DNA of 60,661 bases, from the NCBI GenBank assembly GCA_046049675.1, contig JBJORA010000111.1, positions 1 through 60,661 of the forward strand. Direction: 5' to 3'. The notes beneath the pieces were generated by a model, which ran no database searches, was not told where the DNA came from, and saw only the letters and a list, made by a program, of their open reading frames with translations. The DNA comes from CAIXQW01 sp046049675. Lineage in GTDB: Bacteria; Bacteroidota; Bacteroidia; Chitinophagales; Chitinophagaceae. A program made the position numbers and the translations under genes. Below are positions 44,715 to 54,117 of the stretch, in pieces. The first letter of the stretch is position 1; each line of letters starts with the position of its first letter.

Positions 44715-45707
44715 TTAGTCCATGATGTATGGATAGTTCTCATCGGTGTAGATATCCTTATAAACCTCGCTATTATCTGGCCAAGGACTATTTTCTGCAA
44801 ATTCTACACAATCGTCTACAATAGCTTTTACTTTCTCGTCAATTGCAGCGATGTCTGCTTCTGTTGCATAGTTCTTAGTCAATAGTACGTTGCGTACATG
44901 ATCTATTGGATCCTTTTCCTTAAATTCTTCTACCTCTTCTTTTGTGCGATACTTAGCAGGGTCACTCATGCTATGGCCACGATAGCGATAGGTTTTCATT
45001 TCCAAAAGGGTAGGCCCTTCGCCATCGCGTGCACGACGTACTGCACGCTCAATGCCTTGATGCACTTCTTCCGGACTCATGCCATCTACGCTGTCGCCAG
45101 GCATATCGTAGGCATCAGCTAATTTATAGATATCTAATACGTTAGAGGTACGCTCAATGCTTGTCCCCATCGCATACTGATTATTTTCGCAAATAAAAAT
45201 TACAGGCAACTTCCATAGCATAGCCATATTGAAGGTTTCATGTAAAATACCTTGGCGAGCAGCACCATCACCAAAATAACACAAGGTCACATTATCGTTA
45301 CCATTATACTGATCTGCAAATGCAATACCTGCGCCTAAGCCAATTTGACCACCCACAATACCGTGACCGCCAAAAAACTTCTTATCCTTGCTAAAGAAGT
45401 GCATACTACCGCCTTTACCTTTAGTACAGCCAGTAGCTTTGCCATATAATTCAGCCATACATTCGCGGCTACTAATGCCTTTTGCTATGGCTAAACCATG
45501 ATCGCGATAAGCGGTAATCATATTATCATCATCGCGAATCGCCGTCATAGCGCCCGCTGCTAATGCTTCCTGACCAATATATAGGTGGCAAAATCCACGT
45601 ATTTTCTGCTGACCATATAGCTGGCCAGTCTTCTCCTCAAACTTGCGAAGAAGTAACATGGTTTCGTACCAATACAAATAAGTTTCTTTGCCGAACTCGT
45701 TTTGCAC
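44715..45707 (-). CDS. pdhA: Pyruvate dehydrogenase E1 component, alpha subunit
   Basis: The protein has 330 residues, starting at GTG 45707; an in-frame stop just upstream rules out longer forms. It decarboxylates pyruvate with thiamine diphosphate. Landmarks are GFCHLYIGQEALAAGAMTAI, AYRDHGLAIAKG, HGIVGGQIGLGAGIAFA and the ThDP motif beginning YFGDGAARQG and ending CENNQ. The E1 beta and E2 genes are not adjacent. It is divergent from recF. Confidence 0.94.
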   Translation of the reverse strand: MQNEFGKETYLYWYETMLLLRKFEEKTGQLYGQQKIRGFCHLYIGQEALAAGAMTAIRDDDNMITAYRDHGLAIAKGISSRECMAELYGKATGCTKGKGGSMHFFSKDKKFFGGHGIVGGQIGLGAGIAFADQYNGNDNVTLCYFGDGAARQGILHETFNMAMLWKLPVIFICENNQYAMGTSIERTSNVLDIYKLADAYDMPGDSVDGMSPEEVHQGIERAVRRARDGEGPTLLEMKTYRYRGHSMSDPAKYRTKEEVEEFKEKDPIDHVRNVLLTKNYATEADIAAIDEKVKAIVDDCVEFAENSPWPDNSEVYKDIYTDENYPYIMD

Positions 45708-45718
45708 TATGCTTTAGT

Positions 45719-45726
45719 TAAATTTG
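45719..45726 (+). promoter_or_regulatory. Candidate -7 element (TAAATTTG) for recF
   Basis: TAAATTTG matches TANNTTTG and lies 35 nt before the TTG start at 45762. A minus-strand TATCTTCG at 45737-45730 could serve pdhA in the same short gap. Confidence 0.4.
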
Positions 45727-45761
45727 GCGCGAAGATAAGCTTTTGCAAGCACAAAATTAGC

Positions 45762-46832
45762 TTGACACATATAAAAAAAATATCAGTCTACCAGTATCGT
45801 AATATTGGAACCAAAACCATTGATTTTAGTGATAAAGTCACTTGTTTGCATGGGTCAAACGGTTGCGGTAAAACTAACGTGCTAGACGCAATTTATGCGC
45901 TAGCCTATAGCAAAAGTTATTTTACAAGAAAAGATGCCTTGCTAGTGCAATATGGCATGCAGGGCATGAGTCTTAGCGCTCAATACAGCGAGCACTCAGC
46001 TAAAATGCTGTTGAGAGAAACGGGCAAAAAGGAATTATACCTCAACGACTCCGAGCTTAAGCAGGTGCAGCAATACCTCGGCCATACCAGTTGCGTAATG
46101 ATCGCCCCAGACGATATAAGCCTGATTAACGATGGAGGTGAGGAGCGCCGTAAGTACCTAGATAGCATACTTACACTCATCCAGCCTGACTACATCGCAA
46201 CACTTGGCAAGTACAATAAGATATTGCAACAGCGTAACGCATTGCTCAAAAATTGGCACAATTTAGATGCTTCGTCACAAAGTGTATTAGAATTCTACAA
46301 CCAACAACTGGCAGATTTTGCAGCGATAATTTTTGCCGCCCGACAGGCATTGATGAAAGAAATAGAACCGGTATTTATAGAGCGCTATCGTGACTTTAGT
46401 GTTGATAAAGAAAAAGTTGAAGTAAAATATACAAGTACATTGTTTAACAACAACTTAGTAGAGCAATTATCTAATAATTTTCATAAAGATTTAGCTTCAC
46501 AGCGGACTAATTATGGTGTTCACAAAGACGATATTGCTATGCTGTGGCTAACAGGTGAAAGCTTTAAGGAAACAGCAAGTCAGGGTCAACGCAAAACCAT
46601 GCTTTTTGCCCTAAAACTTGCCCAGTACCAAATTTTAAAAGCAAAGCTTGGCAATAGCCCAACCTTGCTGCTAGATGATGTTTTTGAAAAACTAGATGAA
46701 CAAAGAGGCAAGCAGCTACTGCAGTTTATTTTGCAGCAAGATGGCCAAACGATTATTACAGATACCCACTTGGCTAGATTGCAAGCCGCCTTTGGCGGTT
46801 CTCAGGAGGTAACTTATTTATCCTTGGGATAA
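45762..46832 (+). CDS. recF: DNA replication and repair protein RecF
   Basis: The frame is open from 45702, but the TTG at 45762 (THIKKISVYQYRN) gives the normal RecF N-terminus; no ATG or GTG fits. The product is 356 residues. It loads RecA at single-strand gaps. The Walker A is CLHGSNGCGKTN, the ABC-type signature region is SQGQRKTMLFALKLAQ, and Walker B is PTLLLDDVFEKLD. It is convergent with the DUF1801 gene, 1 bp apart. Confidence 0.93.
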   Translation: MTHIKKISVYQYRNIGTKTIDFSDKVTCLHGSNGCGKTNVLDAIYALAYSKSYFTRKDALLVQYGMQGMSLSAQYSEHSAKMLLRETGKKELYLNDSELKQVQQYLGHTSCVMIAPDDISLINDGGEERRKYLDSILTLIQPDYIATLGKYNKILQQRNALLKNWHNLDASSQSVLEFYNQQLADFAAIIFAARQALMKEIEPVFIERYRDFSVDKEKVEVKYTSTLFNNNLVEQLSNNFHKDLASQRTNYGVHKDDIAMLWLTGESFKETASQGQRKTMLFALKLAQYQILKAKLGNSPTLLLDDVFEKLDEQRGKQLLQFILQQDGQTIITDTHLARLQAAFGGSQEVTYLSLG

Positions 46833-46833
46833 G

Positions 46834-47235
46834 CTACCAATCGCCTAGTTTTTCTAAGCGCCCCTTGCGTTTTACAATATTGGCATAATCCCACTGAATG
46901 GTACAGGCTTTATGGAGTAAGCGTTCAATTAATTGCTCATCTAGCTCTTTTACAGTGATAAAACGAAGCTCCGCAGCCTTAAATTTACCGACTGCAATAA
47001 GACTAGCTTCCTCAAAGCTTTGGCCACTCCAAAACAAGAGGCTAATACCATGCTTACGTTTACTATAACCTACAATAGGATTGTCTGCAATAAACCAAAC
47101 GGGATGGCCATGCCAAAGTTTGCCTGCTGCTTGTGGTAGATTTTGACCAATGATTTGCAATAGAGCATCGCAGATACTAGCATCTTCGAGCGTTTGCTTA
47201 GCATTGTATGCCTGTATTTCGGCTAAAGCTGTCAT
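46834..47235 (-). CDS. DUF1801 domain protein
   Basis: The protein has 133 residues and matches the DUF1801 (YdhG-like) fold: KLWHGHPVWFIADNPIVGYS, ISLLFWSGQSFEEA, and FITVKELDEQLIERLLHKA. Some members are called iron chaperone-like, but no function is established. A TATTTTTG element at 47251-47244 on the minus strand ends 8 nt before its ATG. Confidence 0.85.
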   Translation of the reverse strand: MTALAEIQAYNAKQTLEDASICDALLQIIGQNLPQAAGKLWHGHPVWFIADNPIVGYSKRKHGISLLFWSGQSFEEASLIAVGKFKAAELRFITVKELDEQLIERLLHKACTIQWDYANIVKRKGRLEKLGDW

Positions 47236-47243
47236 GTATAGTA

Positions 47244-47251
47244 CAAAAATA
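47244..47251 (-). promoter_or_regulatory. Promoter -7 element (TATTTTTG) of the DUF1801 gene
   Basis: The minus strand reads TATTTTTG, 8 nt from the ATG at 47235. No -33 element at the usual spacing. Confidence 0.4.
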
Positions 47252-47345
47252 GATGACTAAAGTGCCAATCCGTGGTCATTATACCACAACAAACATCAGT
47301 CTACCATTCATACTATAATTAGGCCTGCTTCAGGTGCATATTGCT

Positions 47346-47353
47346 TACCTTTG
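47346..47353 (+). promoter_or_regulatory. Promoter -7 element (TACCTTTG) of yidC
   Basis: TACCTTTG lies 43 nt before the ATG at 47397. It lies within the overlong open frame from 47334, showing that the earlier ATG is not the start. A hairpin (CCAAGCTCACAGCTTGG) follows in the leader at 47361-47377. Confidence 0.55.
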
Positions 47354-47396
47354 CGCGCGCCCAAGCTCACAGCTTGGGAGGCATATATTTATTTCA

Positions 47397-49166
47397 ATGG
47401 ATAAAAAATCACTAATTGGGTTTGTGTTAATGATGGCGCTACTAGGCGGCTACTTATATACCAACCAACGTGAGGCGGCAAAGTTCCAGCAACAAAAGCG
47501 CGCTGACAGTATACAAAATGCACTTAAAAATCCGCAGCCTCAAGCACCAGTTGCAGTAGCAGATACCAACAAGGCAACACCTGCTGTGGCAGACAGTGGC
47601 GCAGCGGAGGCAACATACCAACTGACTAATAAGGATGTAGCTTTTACCTTTAGCAATAAAGGCGCAATGCCTGTAGCAGCTAAGTTAGCGCGCTTCAAAA
47701 CTGCAACACCCGAAAGCAATCGTCAGGATTTGTATGTAATTAAGCCAAAGCAACACGAGTTTGATTTAAGCTACAATACAGCTACTGGAACAGTATTACA
47801 CACAAAGGATGTGGTATTTACTGCTGCGCAAAATGCAAAGAGTATCACCTTTACCTCTCCTCAAGGTTTAAACATTACGTACACTTTACCAGATACGGGT
47901 TATGTGCTTGACATAAATGTTAATGCTGGCACAACACTTGGTGCTGGCCAAAGCATGAACGTGCAATGGAATCAAGTATCGCCAAATAATGAGTACAATG
48001 CAGTCGACGATCAGCAGTACACCCAAATTGTTTACAACGAAAACGACGAAGGCATTGACTACAATACCATCAATTCAGAAAAAAAGCTAGAATTTGCTAA
48101 AGGTGTAAAATGGTTGAGCTACAAACAGCACTATTTTAATGCAACACTTATGAGCACTGAAAAGCCTTTTGTAAAAGGTACTGCTACAGCTAAGCCAACT
48201 GCTGATACAAGCAATGCTTCTGTAGCTGCATTTACGAGTGCATTAACACTGCCTGCAGCTAACATAGTTAACTTGAAATTATTTGCAGGGCCTAATGACT
48301 ACGAAATCCTAAAGGCGCAAGGTGCAGATATGCAAGAAATTATACCTTATGGCTATGGCTTTTTAAGTTTTGTGAAGTACATCAATAAGTGGTTTATGAT
48401 GCCAATCTTCAAATTCTTAAGTAAGTTTTTTAGCAATTGGGGAGTGGTAATTATGTTGCTTACGATTATTGTACGTTTAGTTACCAGTCCGCTTATTTAC
48501 AAGAGCTATGTAAGCGGCGCAAAAATGAAGGCACTTAAGCCAGAAATGGACAAGCTAAAGGCATCACTTGGCGACGATCAACAAGCTTATGCTATGAAGA
48601 GTATGGAATTGCAACGCAGTGCAGGTGTAAATCCTTTGGGTGGTTGTTTGCCAGCATTATTGCAGTTGCCAATCTTCTTTGCCCTATTAAGTTTATTTCC
48701 TAACGCAATAGAACTTCGCCAACAGAGCTTCCTATGGACAAAAGATTTGAGCACATTTGACAGTATTGCCAAGTTGCCAGATATTCCTTTCTATGGCGAC
48801 CATGTAAGTTTATGGACATTAATATTTGTAGCGACCCAATTGTTCTTGGCCTTGTATAGCATGAATATGGCAAATACAGGTGATCAAAATAATCCTGCAT
48901 TGAAGTATTTGCCATTTATTATGCCGATCATGTTCTTGGGTATCTTCAATAAGTTGCCGGCAGCGCTTACATTCTACTATTGCGTAAGTAACGTTATCAC
49001 CATTATTCTTCAAATTGTGATTCAAAAGTTTATTATCAATGAAGACAAGCTACGCGCACAACTTGCAGAAAATATGAGCAAAGCGCCAAAGCAAAATAAG
49101 TTGATGGAAAAACTGATGGAAGCGCAAAAGCAAAAACTAGAACTAGAAAAACAACGCAAGAAGTAA
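47397..49166 (+). CDS. yidC: Membrane protein insertase YidC
   Basis: The start at 47397 (MDKKSLIGFVLMMALLGGY) is chosen over 47334 because it begins the first membrane helix and follows the promoter. The product is 589 residues. A large periplasmic beta-domain (about 80-320) is followed by the conserved insertase core (about 330-570): WGVVIMLLTIIVRLVTSPL, GVNPLGGCLPALLQLPIFF, and a late PIMFLGIFNKLPAALTFYY. It inserts inner-membrane proteins with or without Sec. A Lys/Gln-rich tail ends the protein. Confidence 0.96.
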   Translation: MDKKSLIGFVLMMALLGGYLYTNQREAAKFQQQKRADSIQNALKNPQPQAPVAVADTNKATPAVADSGAAEATYQLTNKDVAFTFSNKGAMPVAAKLARFKTATPESNRQDLYVIKPKQHEFDLSYNTATGTVLHTKDVVFTAAQNAKSITFTSPQGLNITYTLPDTGYVLDINVNAGTTLGAGQSMNVQWNQVSPNNEYNAVDDQQYTQIVYNENDEGIDYNTINSEKKLEFAKGVKWLSYKQHYFNATLMSTEKPFVKGTATAKPTADTSNASVAAFTSALTLPAANIVNLKLFAGPNDYEILKAQGADMQEIIPYGYGFLSFVKYINKWFMMPIFKFLSKFFSNWGVVIMLLTIIVRLVTSPLIYKSYVSGAKMKALKPEMDKLKASLGDDQQAYAMKSMELQRSAGVNPLGGCLPALLQLPIFFALLSLFPNAIELRQQSFLWTKDLSTFDSIAKLPDIPFYGDHVSLWTLIFVATQLFLALYSMNMANTGDQNNPALKYLPFIMPIMFLGIFNKLPAALTFYYCVSNVITIILQIVIQKFIINEDKLRAQLAENMSKAPKQNKLMEKLMEAQKQKLELEKQRKK

Positions 49167-49233
49167 ACGAACTGTGGTTTAACACTGCTTTTAACAAGTA
49201 AAAACTATTATTGCACGATATAATTAAAAAAAC

Positions 49234-49929
49234 ATGATGAGCAAGCTATCTTCAATACTTTCAATCCTATCGTTTATAGGTGTATGTGTATTAGGCTTTT
49301 TACATTTCAACAGCAAGCAAAGCAAGGCTAAAGCACCAAAAATTATTGCGAGTGGCGATGGCAGTAAAACTGCAGTCATTGCGGGTAGTCGTTGCGCTTA
49401 TGTAGATATCGATACGCTGGAAAATCAGTACAAATATTTCAAGGCGAAGAAAGCCGAATTTGAAAAAAAGGATAAAGAAATCGCTAATGAAATAGAGCGT
49501 CAAGCACGTGAGTTTCAAGCGGAGTATATGGCTGCACAAAAGAAAATGCAGGAAGGTAAGATTACTACGCAAGAAGAGTACAAAGCCTTGGAAGAGCGTC
49601 TAGCAAAAAAACAGCAAGATATTGAAGCACGTAAGCAGAGTCAAGGTTCTAAGTTCTTAAAAGAACAAGACGATTTTAATAAAGAATTGCAGGAAAAAGT
49701 GCGCGCTTACTTAGAAGTATACGCCGAAGAAAATGGCTACGACTATGTGTTTATGCATAGCCAAAGTGCATTGGAAATTATGTACGTTAATCCAGAAAAT
49801 GACATCACTGCCGATGTTGTAGAAGCATTGAATAGTGGTAAGGATTTTCGCAAAAAAGATAGCAAGGCTGTAGCAAAGCAAGAAGAAAAAGTAAGTGCAG
49901 CAGTAGCAGCAGATTCAACTAAAAAATAG
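49234..49929 (+). CDS. OmpH/Skp family periplasmic chaperone-like protein
   Basis: The protein has 231 residues. One N-terminal signal or anchor helix (about 8-24) is followed by the OmpH domain: AYVDIDTLENQYKYFKAKK at about 55-75, a long coiled coil of Lys/Glu-rich helices (about 75-165), then YDYVFMHSQSALEIMY and a Lys-rich tail. Skp-type trimers hold unfolded outer-membrane proteins. It is followed by tpiA 8 bp later. Confidence 0.88.
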   Translation: MMSKLSSILSILSFIGVCVLGFLHFNSKQSKAKAPKIIASGDGSKTAVIAGSRCAYVDIDTLENQYKYFKAKKAEFEKKDKEIANEIERQAREFQAEYMAAQKKMQEGKITTQEEYKALEERLAKKQQDIEARKQSQGSKFLKEQDDFNKELQEKVRAYLEVYAEENGYDYVFMHSQSALEIMYVNPENDITADVVEALNSGKDFRKKDSKAVAKQEEKVSAAVAADSTKK

Positions 49930-49937
49930 TGTCACGC

Positions 49938-50702
49938 ATGAGAAAAAAGATTGTAGCAGCCAATTGGAAAATGAACCTTTTGCCGCAAGAAGGTTCAGCA
50001 CTTGTAAAGCAAGTTTTGCAAGATTTACCGACGCTTCAAGGTCATCAACATGTTGTGTTTGCTGCGCCTTATACGCATTTATTCGCAGCGCAACATGCTT
50101 TGCAAGGCGCTGGAAGCAATGCGCATTTGGCAGCGCAAAATTGCCATACGCAAGCCAACGGTGCATACACTGGCGAAGTTAGTTTGCCAATGTTGCAATC
50201 ATTTGGTGTTAGCCATGTATTAGTTGGCCATAGCGAGCGCAGGCAGTACAATCACGAAAGCAATGATTTATTGAAGCAAAAAGTAGATGTCTTATTAGCT
50301 GCAGGTGTCAAGCCAATTTTTTGCTGCGGCGAAGCATTAGATATTAGAGAAGCTGGTACGCAAAACCAATTTGTTCAAACACAAATTGAAGAAAGCCTTT
50401 TCCATTTAAGCGCAGAAGATTTTAGTAAAGTAGTCATAGCATATGAACCAATTTGGGCTATAGGCACTGGCGTAACGGCATCAAGCGCCCAAGCACAAGA
50501 TATGCATGCGCACCTACGAGGCCTTATTGCAGCAAAATACGGCGAGCAAGTAGCGCAAGACTTTACAATATTATATGGCGGAAGTTGCAATGCTAGTAAT
50601 GCAGCTGAGCTTTTTGCACAATCCGATATAGATGGAGGCCTTATTGGTGGTGCTGCTTTAAAAGCAGAAACCTTTTTGCCAATTGTTCAAGCAATGCCAT
50701 AG
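49938..50702 (+). CDS. tpiA: Triose-phosphate isomerase
   Basis: The ATG at 49938 (MRKKIVAANWKMN) is chosen over the GTG at 49929. The product is 254 residues. It interconverts dihydroxyacetone phosphate and glyceraldehyde 3-phosphate in glycolysis. Landmarks are AANWKMN with the catalytic Lys, VLVGHSERR with the catalytic His, VIAYEPIWAIGTG with the catalytic Glu, and YGGSCNASNAAE plus GGLIGGAALK for phosphate binding. Its stop overlaps the start of waaA. Confidence 0.97.
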   Translation: MRKKIVAANWKMNLLPQEGSALVKQVLQDLPTLQGHQHVVFAAPYTHLFAAQHALQGAGSNAHLAAQNCHTQANGAYTGEVSLPMLQSFGVSHVLVGHSERRQYNHESNDLLKQKVDVLLAAGVKPIFCCGEALDIREAGTQNQFVQTQIEESLFHLSAEDFSKVVIAYEPIWAIGTGVTASSAQAQDMHAHLRGLIAAKYGEQVAQDFTILYGGSCNASNAAELFAQSDIDGGLIGGAALKAETFLPIVQAMP

Positions 50703-51922
50703 TGCTAGTTTATAATTTTGGCATACAACTATACATATTGGCTATCAGAATAGCCGCACTGTTTGGTCATGCCAAAGCAAAAAAATGGTTGCAGGGTAGA
50801 ACAATGCAAGCAACATTATTACGCACTAGGTCAAATCGCACAAAATCAATCTGGATGCATTGTGCGAGCTTGGGTGAGTACGAACAAGGTTTTCCAATAT
50901 TGCAAGCACTTAAGCAGGCTAATCCTCAGTTTAATATTGTGCTTACTTTTTTTAGTCCAAGTGGCTACGAAAATTTCAAGAAGAACGACATTGTTGATGA
51001 GTGCTATTATTTACCCGCCGATACATGCTCAAATGCCAATCAGTTTTTAGCACAAATAAATCTAAGTATTGCCATATTTGTGAAGTACGAATTTTGGCCA
51101 AACTTTTTGCACGCACTAAAGACAAATGAAGTACCAACTTTTTTAGTATGTGGCGTGCTGCGTGAACATCCTTTTATAAAGTGGTATGGCTCCGTGCACA
51201 GAAGTGCTTTAAAGTGTTTTACTCATTTTTTTGTACAAAACCAATCGAGTGCAGCTATACTAGCTCAACTTGGTTTTAAGAATTTTACAATTGCAGGCGA
51301 TACGCGCTATCAACGGGCCTGGGATAATGCAAATTCAAATTTTGCTGATGAGCGTATTGAGCATTTTTGCAAACTGCATAACACTGTATTAGTTTGTGGT
51401 AGCACGTGGCCAAAGGATGAGCAATTGCTGGCATCCTTACTAAAGCTGCAACCTCAGCTTGGATTAATTGTTGCACCACACCATACCGACGACGCTACCA
51501 TAAAAGAAACTGAAAACCTCTTTTTAAATTCGCAAAGGCTAAGTCAATATAGGGAGCAGCCAAGCCAAGTGCTAATTGTAGACAGCATTGGCATGCTTCG
51601 TTACTTGTATCGCTATGGCGCGTTGGCCTATATTGGAGGCGGGTTTGGCGCGGGAATTCACAATACTTTGGAGGCGGCCGCGTATGGTAAAGCCATCTTG
51701 TGTGGCCCTCGAATTGCAAAGTTTGAAGAAGCAGTTGCCTTGCAATCAATGGGGGCACTAACAGTAGTTAGCGATGCTAAAACACTAAACTCAGCCTTTC
51801 GATCTGCACAAGAGCAGGCTCAAATCCTAGAAAAAGAACTACTAGCATACTGCAAACAGCAGTTGGGTGCCGTGGAGAAAATAGCACCGATTTTGGCGAA
51901 TTTTGCTGTTGTAAACCGCTAA
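50702..51922 (+). CDS. waaA: 3-Deoxy-D-manno-octulosonic acid (Kdo) transferase
   Basis: The protein has 406 residues starting with GTG in a TAGTG overlap with tpiA. It adds Kdo to lipid A precursor at the inner membrane. An N-terminal membrane helix is followed by WMHCASLGEYEQGFPIL, VKYEFWPNF (GT30 signature region), FTIAGDTRYQR, VCGSTWPKDE and YIGGGFGAGIHNTLEAAAYG. kdsA, which makes the Kdo precursor, lies 3 kb away. Confidence 0.94.
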   Translation: MLVYNFGIQLYILAIRIAALFGHAKAKKWLQGRTMQATLLRTRSNRTKSIWMHCASLGEYEQGFPILQALKQANPQFNIVLTFFSPSGYENFKKNDIVDECYYLPADTCSNANQFLAQINLSIAIFVKYEFWPNFLHALKTNEVPTFLVCGVLREHPFIKWYGSVHRSALKCFTHFFVQNQSSAAILAQLGFKNFTIAGDTRYQRAWDNANSNFADERIEHFCKLHNTVLVCGSTWPKDEQLLASLLKLQPQLGLIVAPHHTDDATIKETENLFLNSQRLSQYREQPSQVLIVDSIGMLRYLYRYGALAYIGGGFGAGIHNTLEAAAYGKAILCGPRIAKFEEAVALQSMGALTVVSDAKTLNSAFRSAQEQAQILEKELLAYCKQQLGAVEKIAPILANFAVVNR

Positions 51923-52033
51923 AAATCAGCATTTTGAGCTATGTTAATAAAGGCATCGTGGAAAACATGCAATCTTTTGCGCTAAAAAATGTTAAAACGC
52001 TCAATATTAATTATATTGCATGGTTATACGATA

Positions 52034-54076
52034 ATGTCTAAAATGAATTTGGGGCTTAAGGGATTTTGGGGCTTGTGCACCGTATTGTTGGGTATGTACT
52101 CGGCAAACGCACAGCCTGTTGTAACCTTAGAAAGTGATACCGTTTGTGTGTACCAAGATGTATTTGTGAATAGCAGCATCAATACTGCTAGTAGCTATTA
52201 TTGGGGTACTTGTAGTGCATGGCTAGAGCGTGATCCAGTGGGTAGAGTAGTAGCAAATACAACAGCTGGCCTTGATGGTCCTACACCTATTGAACTTGTC
52301 AACGAGAACGGCAGATGGTTTTTATTTACCGTAAACTACAATGCCAATTACGAACTACTTCGCTTTGACCTTGGTTCTAACTTGGGTTCTACACCATTGC
52401 CCCAAAACTTAGGTAATTTTGCCAATGGTATTCCACAGCGTACAACAGGACTTAGCTTTATACAAGAAGGCGGCAACTGGTACGGCTTTGCGATAGGTGG
52501 TGTTGGCATCAATACTGGCTTAACACGCATTGAATTTGGTAATAGCCTAAGCAATACACCTAATGTAATCAACATGGGTAACCTTGCTGGTTTGCTTACA
52601 AGCCCTCAGGACGTTACTATTTTTAAAGAAGGTGCAAATTTCTATGGTTACTACTGCAATGGTTTGAGCGGCAACTTAATGCGTTTGGACTTTGGTTCAG
52701 CAATTACAAATGTACCTTCTGTAGTTGATTTAGGTAATCCGGGAGGCTTCTTAGCTTTCCCTACAGCGATTACACTAGTTAAGCAAGGCAATTCTCACCA
52801 TGGCTTTGTTGTAAATCGTTTAAGTAATACACTAACGCGCTTAGATTTTGGCGCAAGCTTACTCAATATTCCTGCAGTTACCGATATGGGCAATGTTGGA
52901 GGCTTTCTCAACAATCCTCGCGATATCAACTTCGCCTATGATGATAATCTATGGTATGGCTATATCACAAACGAGGCCACAAATACTTTAGTAATGCTGA
53001 AGTTTGGTGCAAGCATCACAAATATTCCAGCTTCTGTAACAGAGAGTACAAATTTTGCAAGCTTTAATGGTCCACGAGGTATTACTAAATTAGTGCGTCA
53101 AAAGGATAATGTATACGGCTTTGTAACTAACTGGCAAACAAGTACAATTAGCCAGATCCATTACGACAGTAGTACACACGCTACAACCTTGAAAGCGTTT
53201 ACAGAGCAACCAGGTGTTTATCAATACACAAAGGCAGGCCTGTATAATATTTATTACGAAATCACAAATCCTGATGGTACAACCTACAGCGAACAACATC
53301 GTATTGAGGTACTAAATATTCCACCACTTACTTTGCAAAACGATACCACTATTTGCCAAGGTGATACTTTATTTATGGTTGCCAATGCAAGCAGATTGAA
53401 GAATATTTTGTGGGATCCTGTTTACAATTTGCTTTATCAGACAGATACGACTAGCGTATACGTTTATCCAGAAGAAGATTACACGTATAATGTTTACTTT
53501 GAAATGGAATACGGCTGTAAGTTCGACACGATGATAAACGTAACTGTAAGCAAGATTAAGGCAGATGCAGGTGAAGACAGATTAATTGCTGATGGTGCAA
53601 TTACCGAATTAGGTGGTCCACGCATGAGCAAAGGTCACGACATGCATTATAATTGGTTTCCTGCAACTTACCTTGACGACAACAGAATTGAAACACCAAG
53701 AAGCCGTCCAACAGATAGTTTGATTTATTACTACTTGGAAGTGCGTAACGATTTTGGCTGCGTAAAGAAAGACACTGTAGCAGTGCGCACATTCTGTGGC
53801 AACTTAGAAGCGCCAAACGTTTTCGATCCATTAGCAACTGTACCAAGCAATAGAACTTTTGGTTTAGAAAATTACCAGTTGAGTAAGTTGGATTACTTCC
53901 GTGTATTTAATCGCTACGGCGAAATGGTTTTTGAAACAACTGACCCACGCAAACGTTGGGATGGTTTCTATAAAAATGTACCACAACCACTTGGTAGCTA
54001 TGTTTGGGTGGCTAAGGGACAGTGCAATAATGGTAGAAATGTAGAAAGAACTGGCAATGTATTGCTAGTACGTTAA
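52034..54076 (+). CDS. Repeat-rich secreted protein with T9SS type B sorting domain
   Basis: The start at 52034 (MSKMNLGLKGFWGLCTVL) gives a signal peptide cleaved after SANAQ; the product is 680 residues. About six 52-residue repeats fill 80-390, each with a GNxxGFL segment, a YG or HGFVVN segment, TLTRLDFG and a closing N(I/V)PxVxDxGN; a beta-propeller is likely. PKD/Ig-like parts follow (about 400-580). The C-terminus is T9SS type B: AVRTFCGNLEAPNVFDP, YFRVFNRYGEMVFET and RKRWDGFYKNV. Surface or secreted; ligand unknown. Confidence 0.88.
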   Translation: MSKMNLGLKGFWGLCTVLLGMYSANAQPVVTLESDTVCVYQDVFVNSSINTASSYYWGTCSAWLERDPVGRVVANTTAGLDGPTPIELVNENGRWFLFTVNYNANYELLRFDLGSNLGSTPLPQNLGNFANGIPQRTTGLSFIQEGGNWYGFAIGGVGINTGLTRIEFGNSLSNTPNVINMGNLAGLLTSPQDVTIFKEGANFYGYYCNGLSGNLMRLDFGSAITNVPSVVDLGNPGGFLAFPTAITLVKQGNSHHGFVVNRLSNTLTRLDFGASLLNIPAVTDMGNVGGFLNNPRDINFAYDDNLWYGYITNEATNTLVMLKFGASITNIPASVTESTNFASFNGPRGITKLVRQKDNVYGFVTNWQTSTISQIHYDSSTHATTLKAFTEQPGVYQYTKAGLYNIYYEITNPDGTTYSEQHRIEVLNIPPLTLQNDTTICQGDTLFMVANASRLKNILWDPVYNLLYQTDTTSVYVYPEEDYTYNVYFEMEYGCKFDTMINVTVSKIKADAGEDRLIADGAITELGGPRMSKGHDMHYNWFPATYLDDNRIETPRSRPTDSLIYYYLEVRNDFGCVKKDTVAVRTFCGNLEAPNVFDPLATVPSNRTFGLENYQLSKLDYFRVFNRYGEMVFETTDPRKRWDGFYKNVPQPLGSYVWVAKGQCNNGRNVERTGNVLLVR

Positions 54077-54117
54077 TTCAAATATTTATTAATTGGCTGC
54101 TTATGGCCACCACCGTT

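Noticed and set aside
47334..47396. Upstream ATG extending YidC by 21 residues
   Set aside because: The TACCTTTG promoter lies inside this stretch, and the ATG at 47397 begins the usual YidC N-terminal helix.
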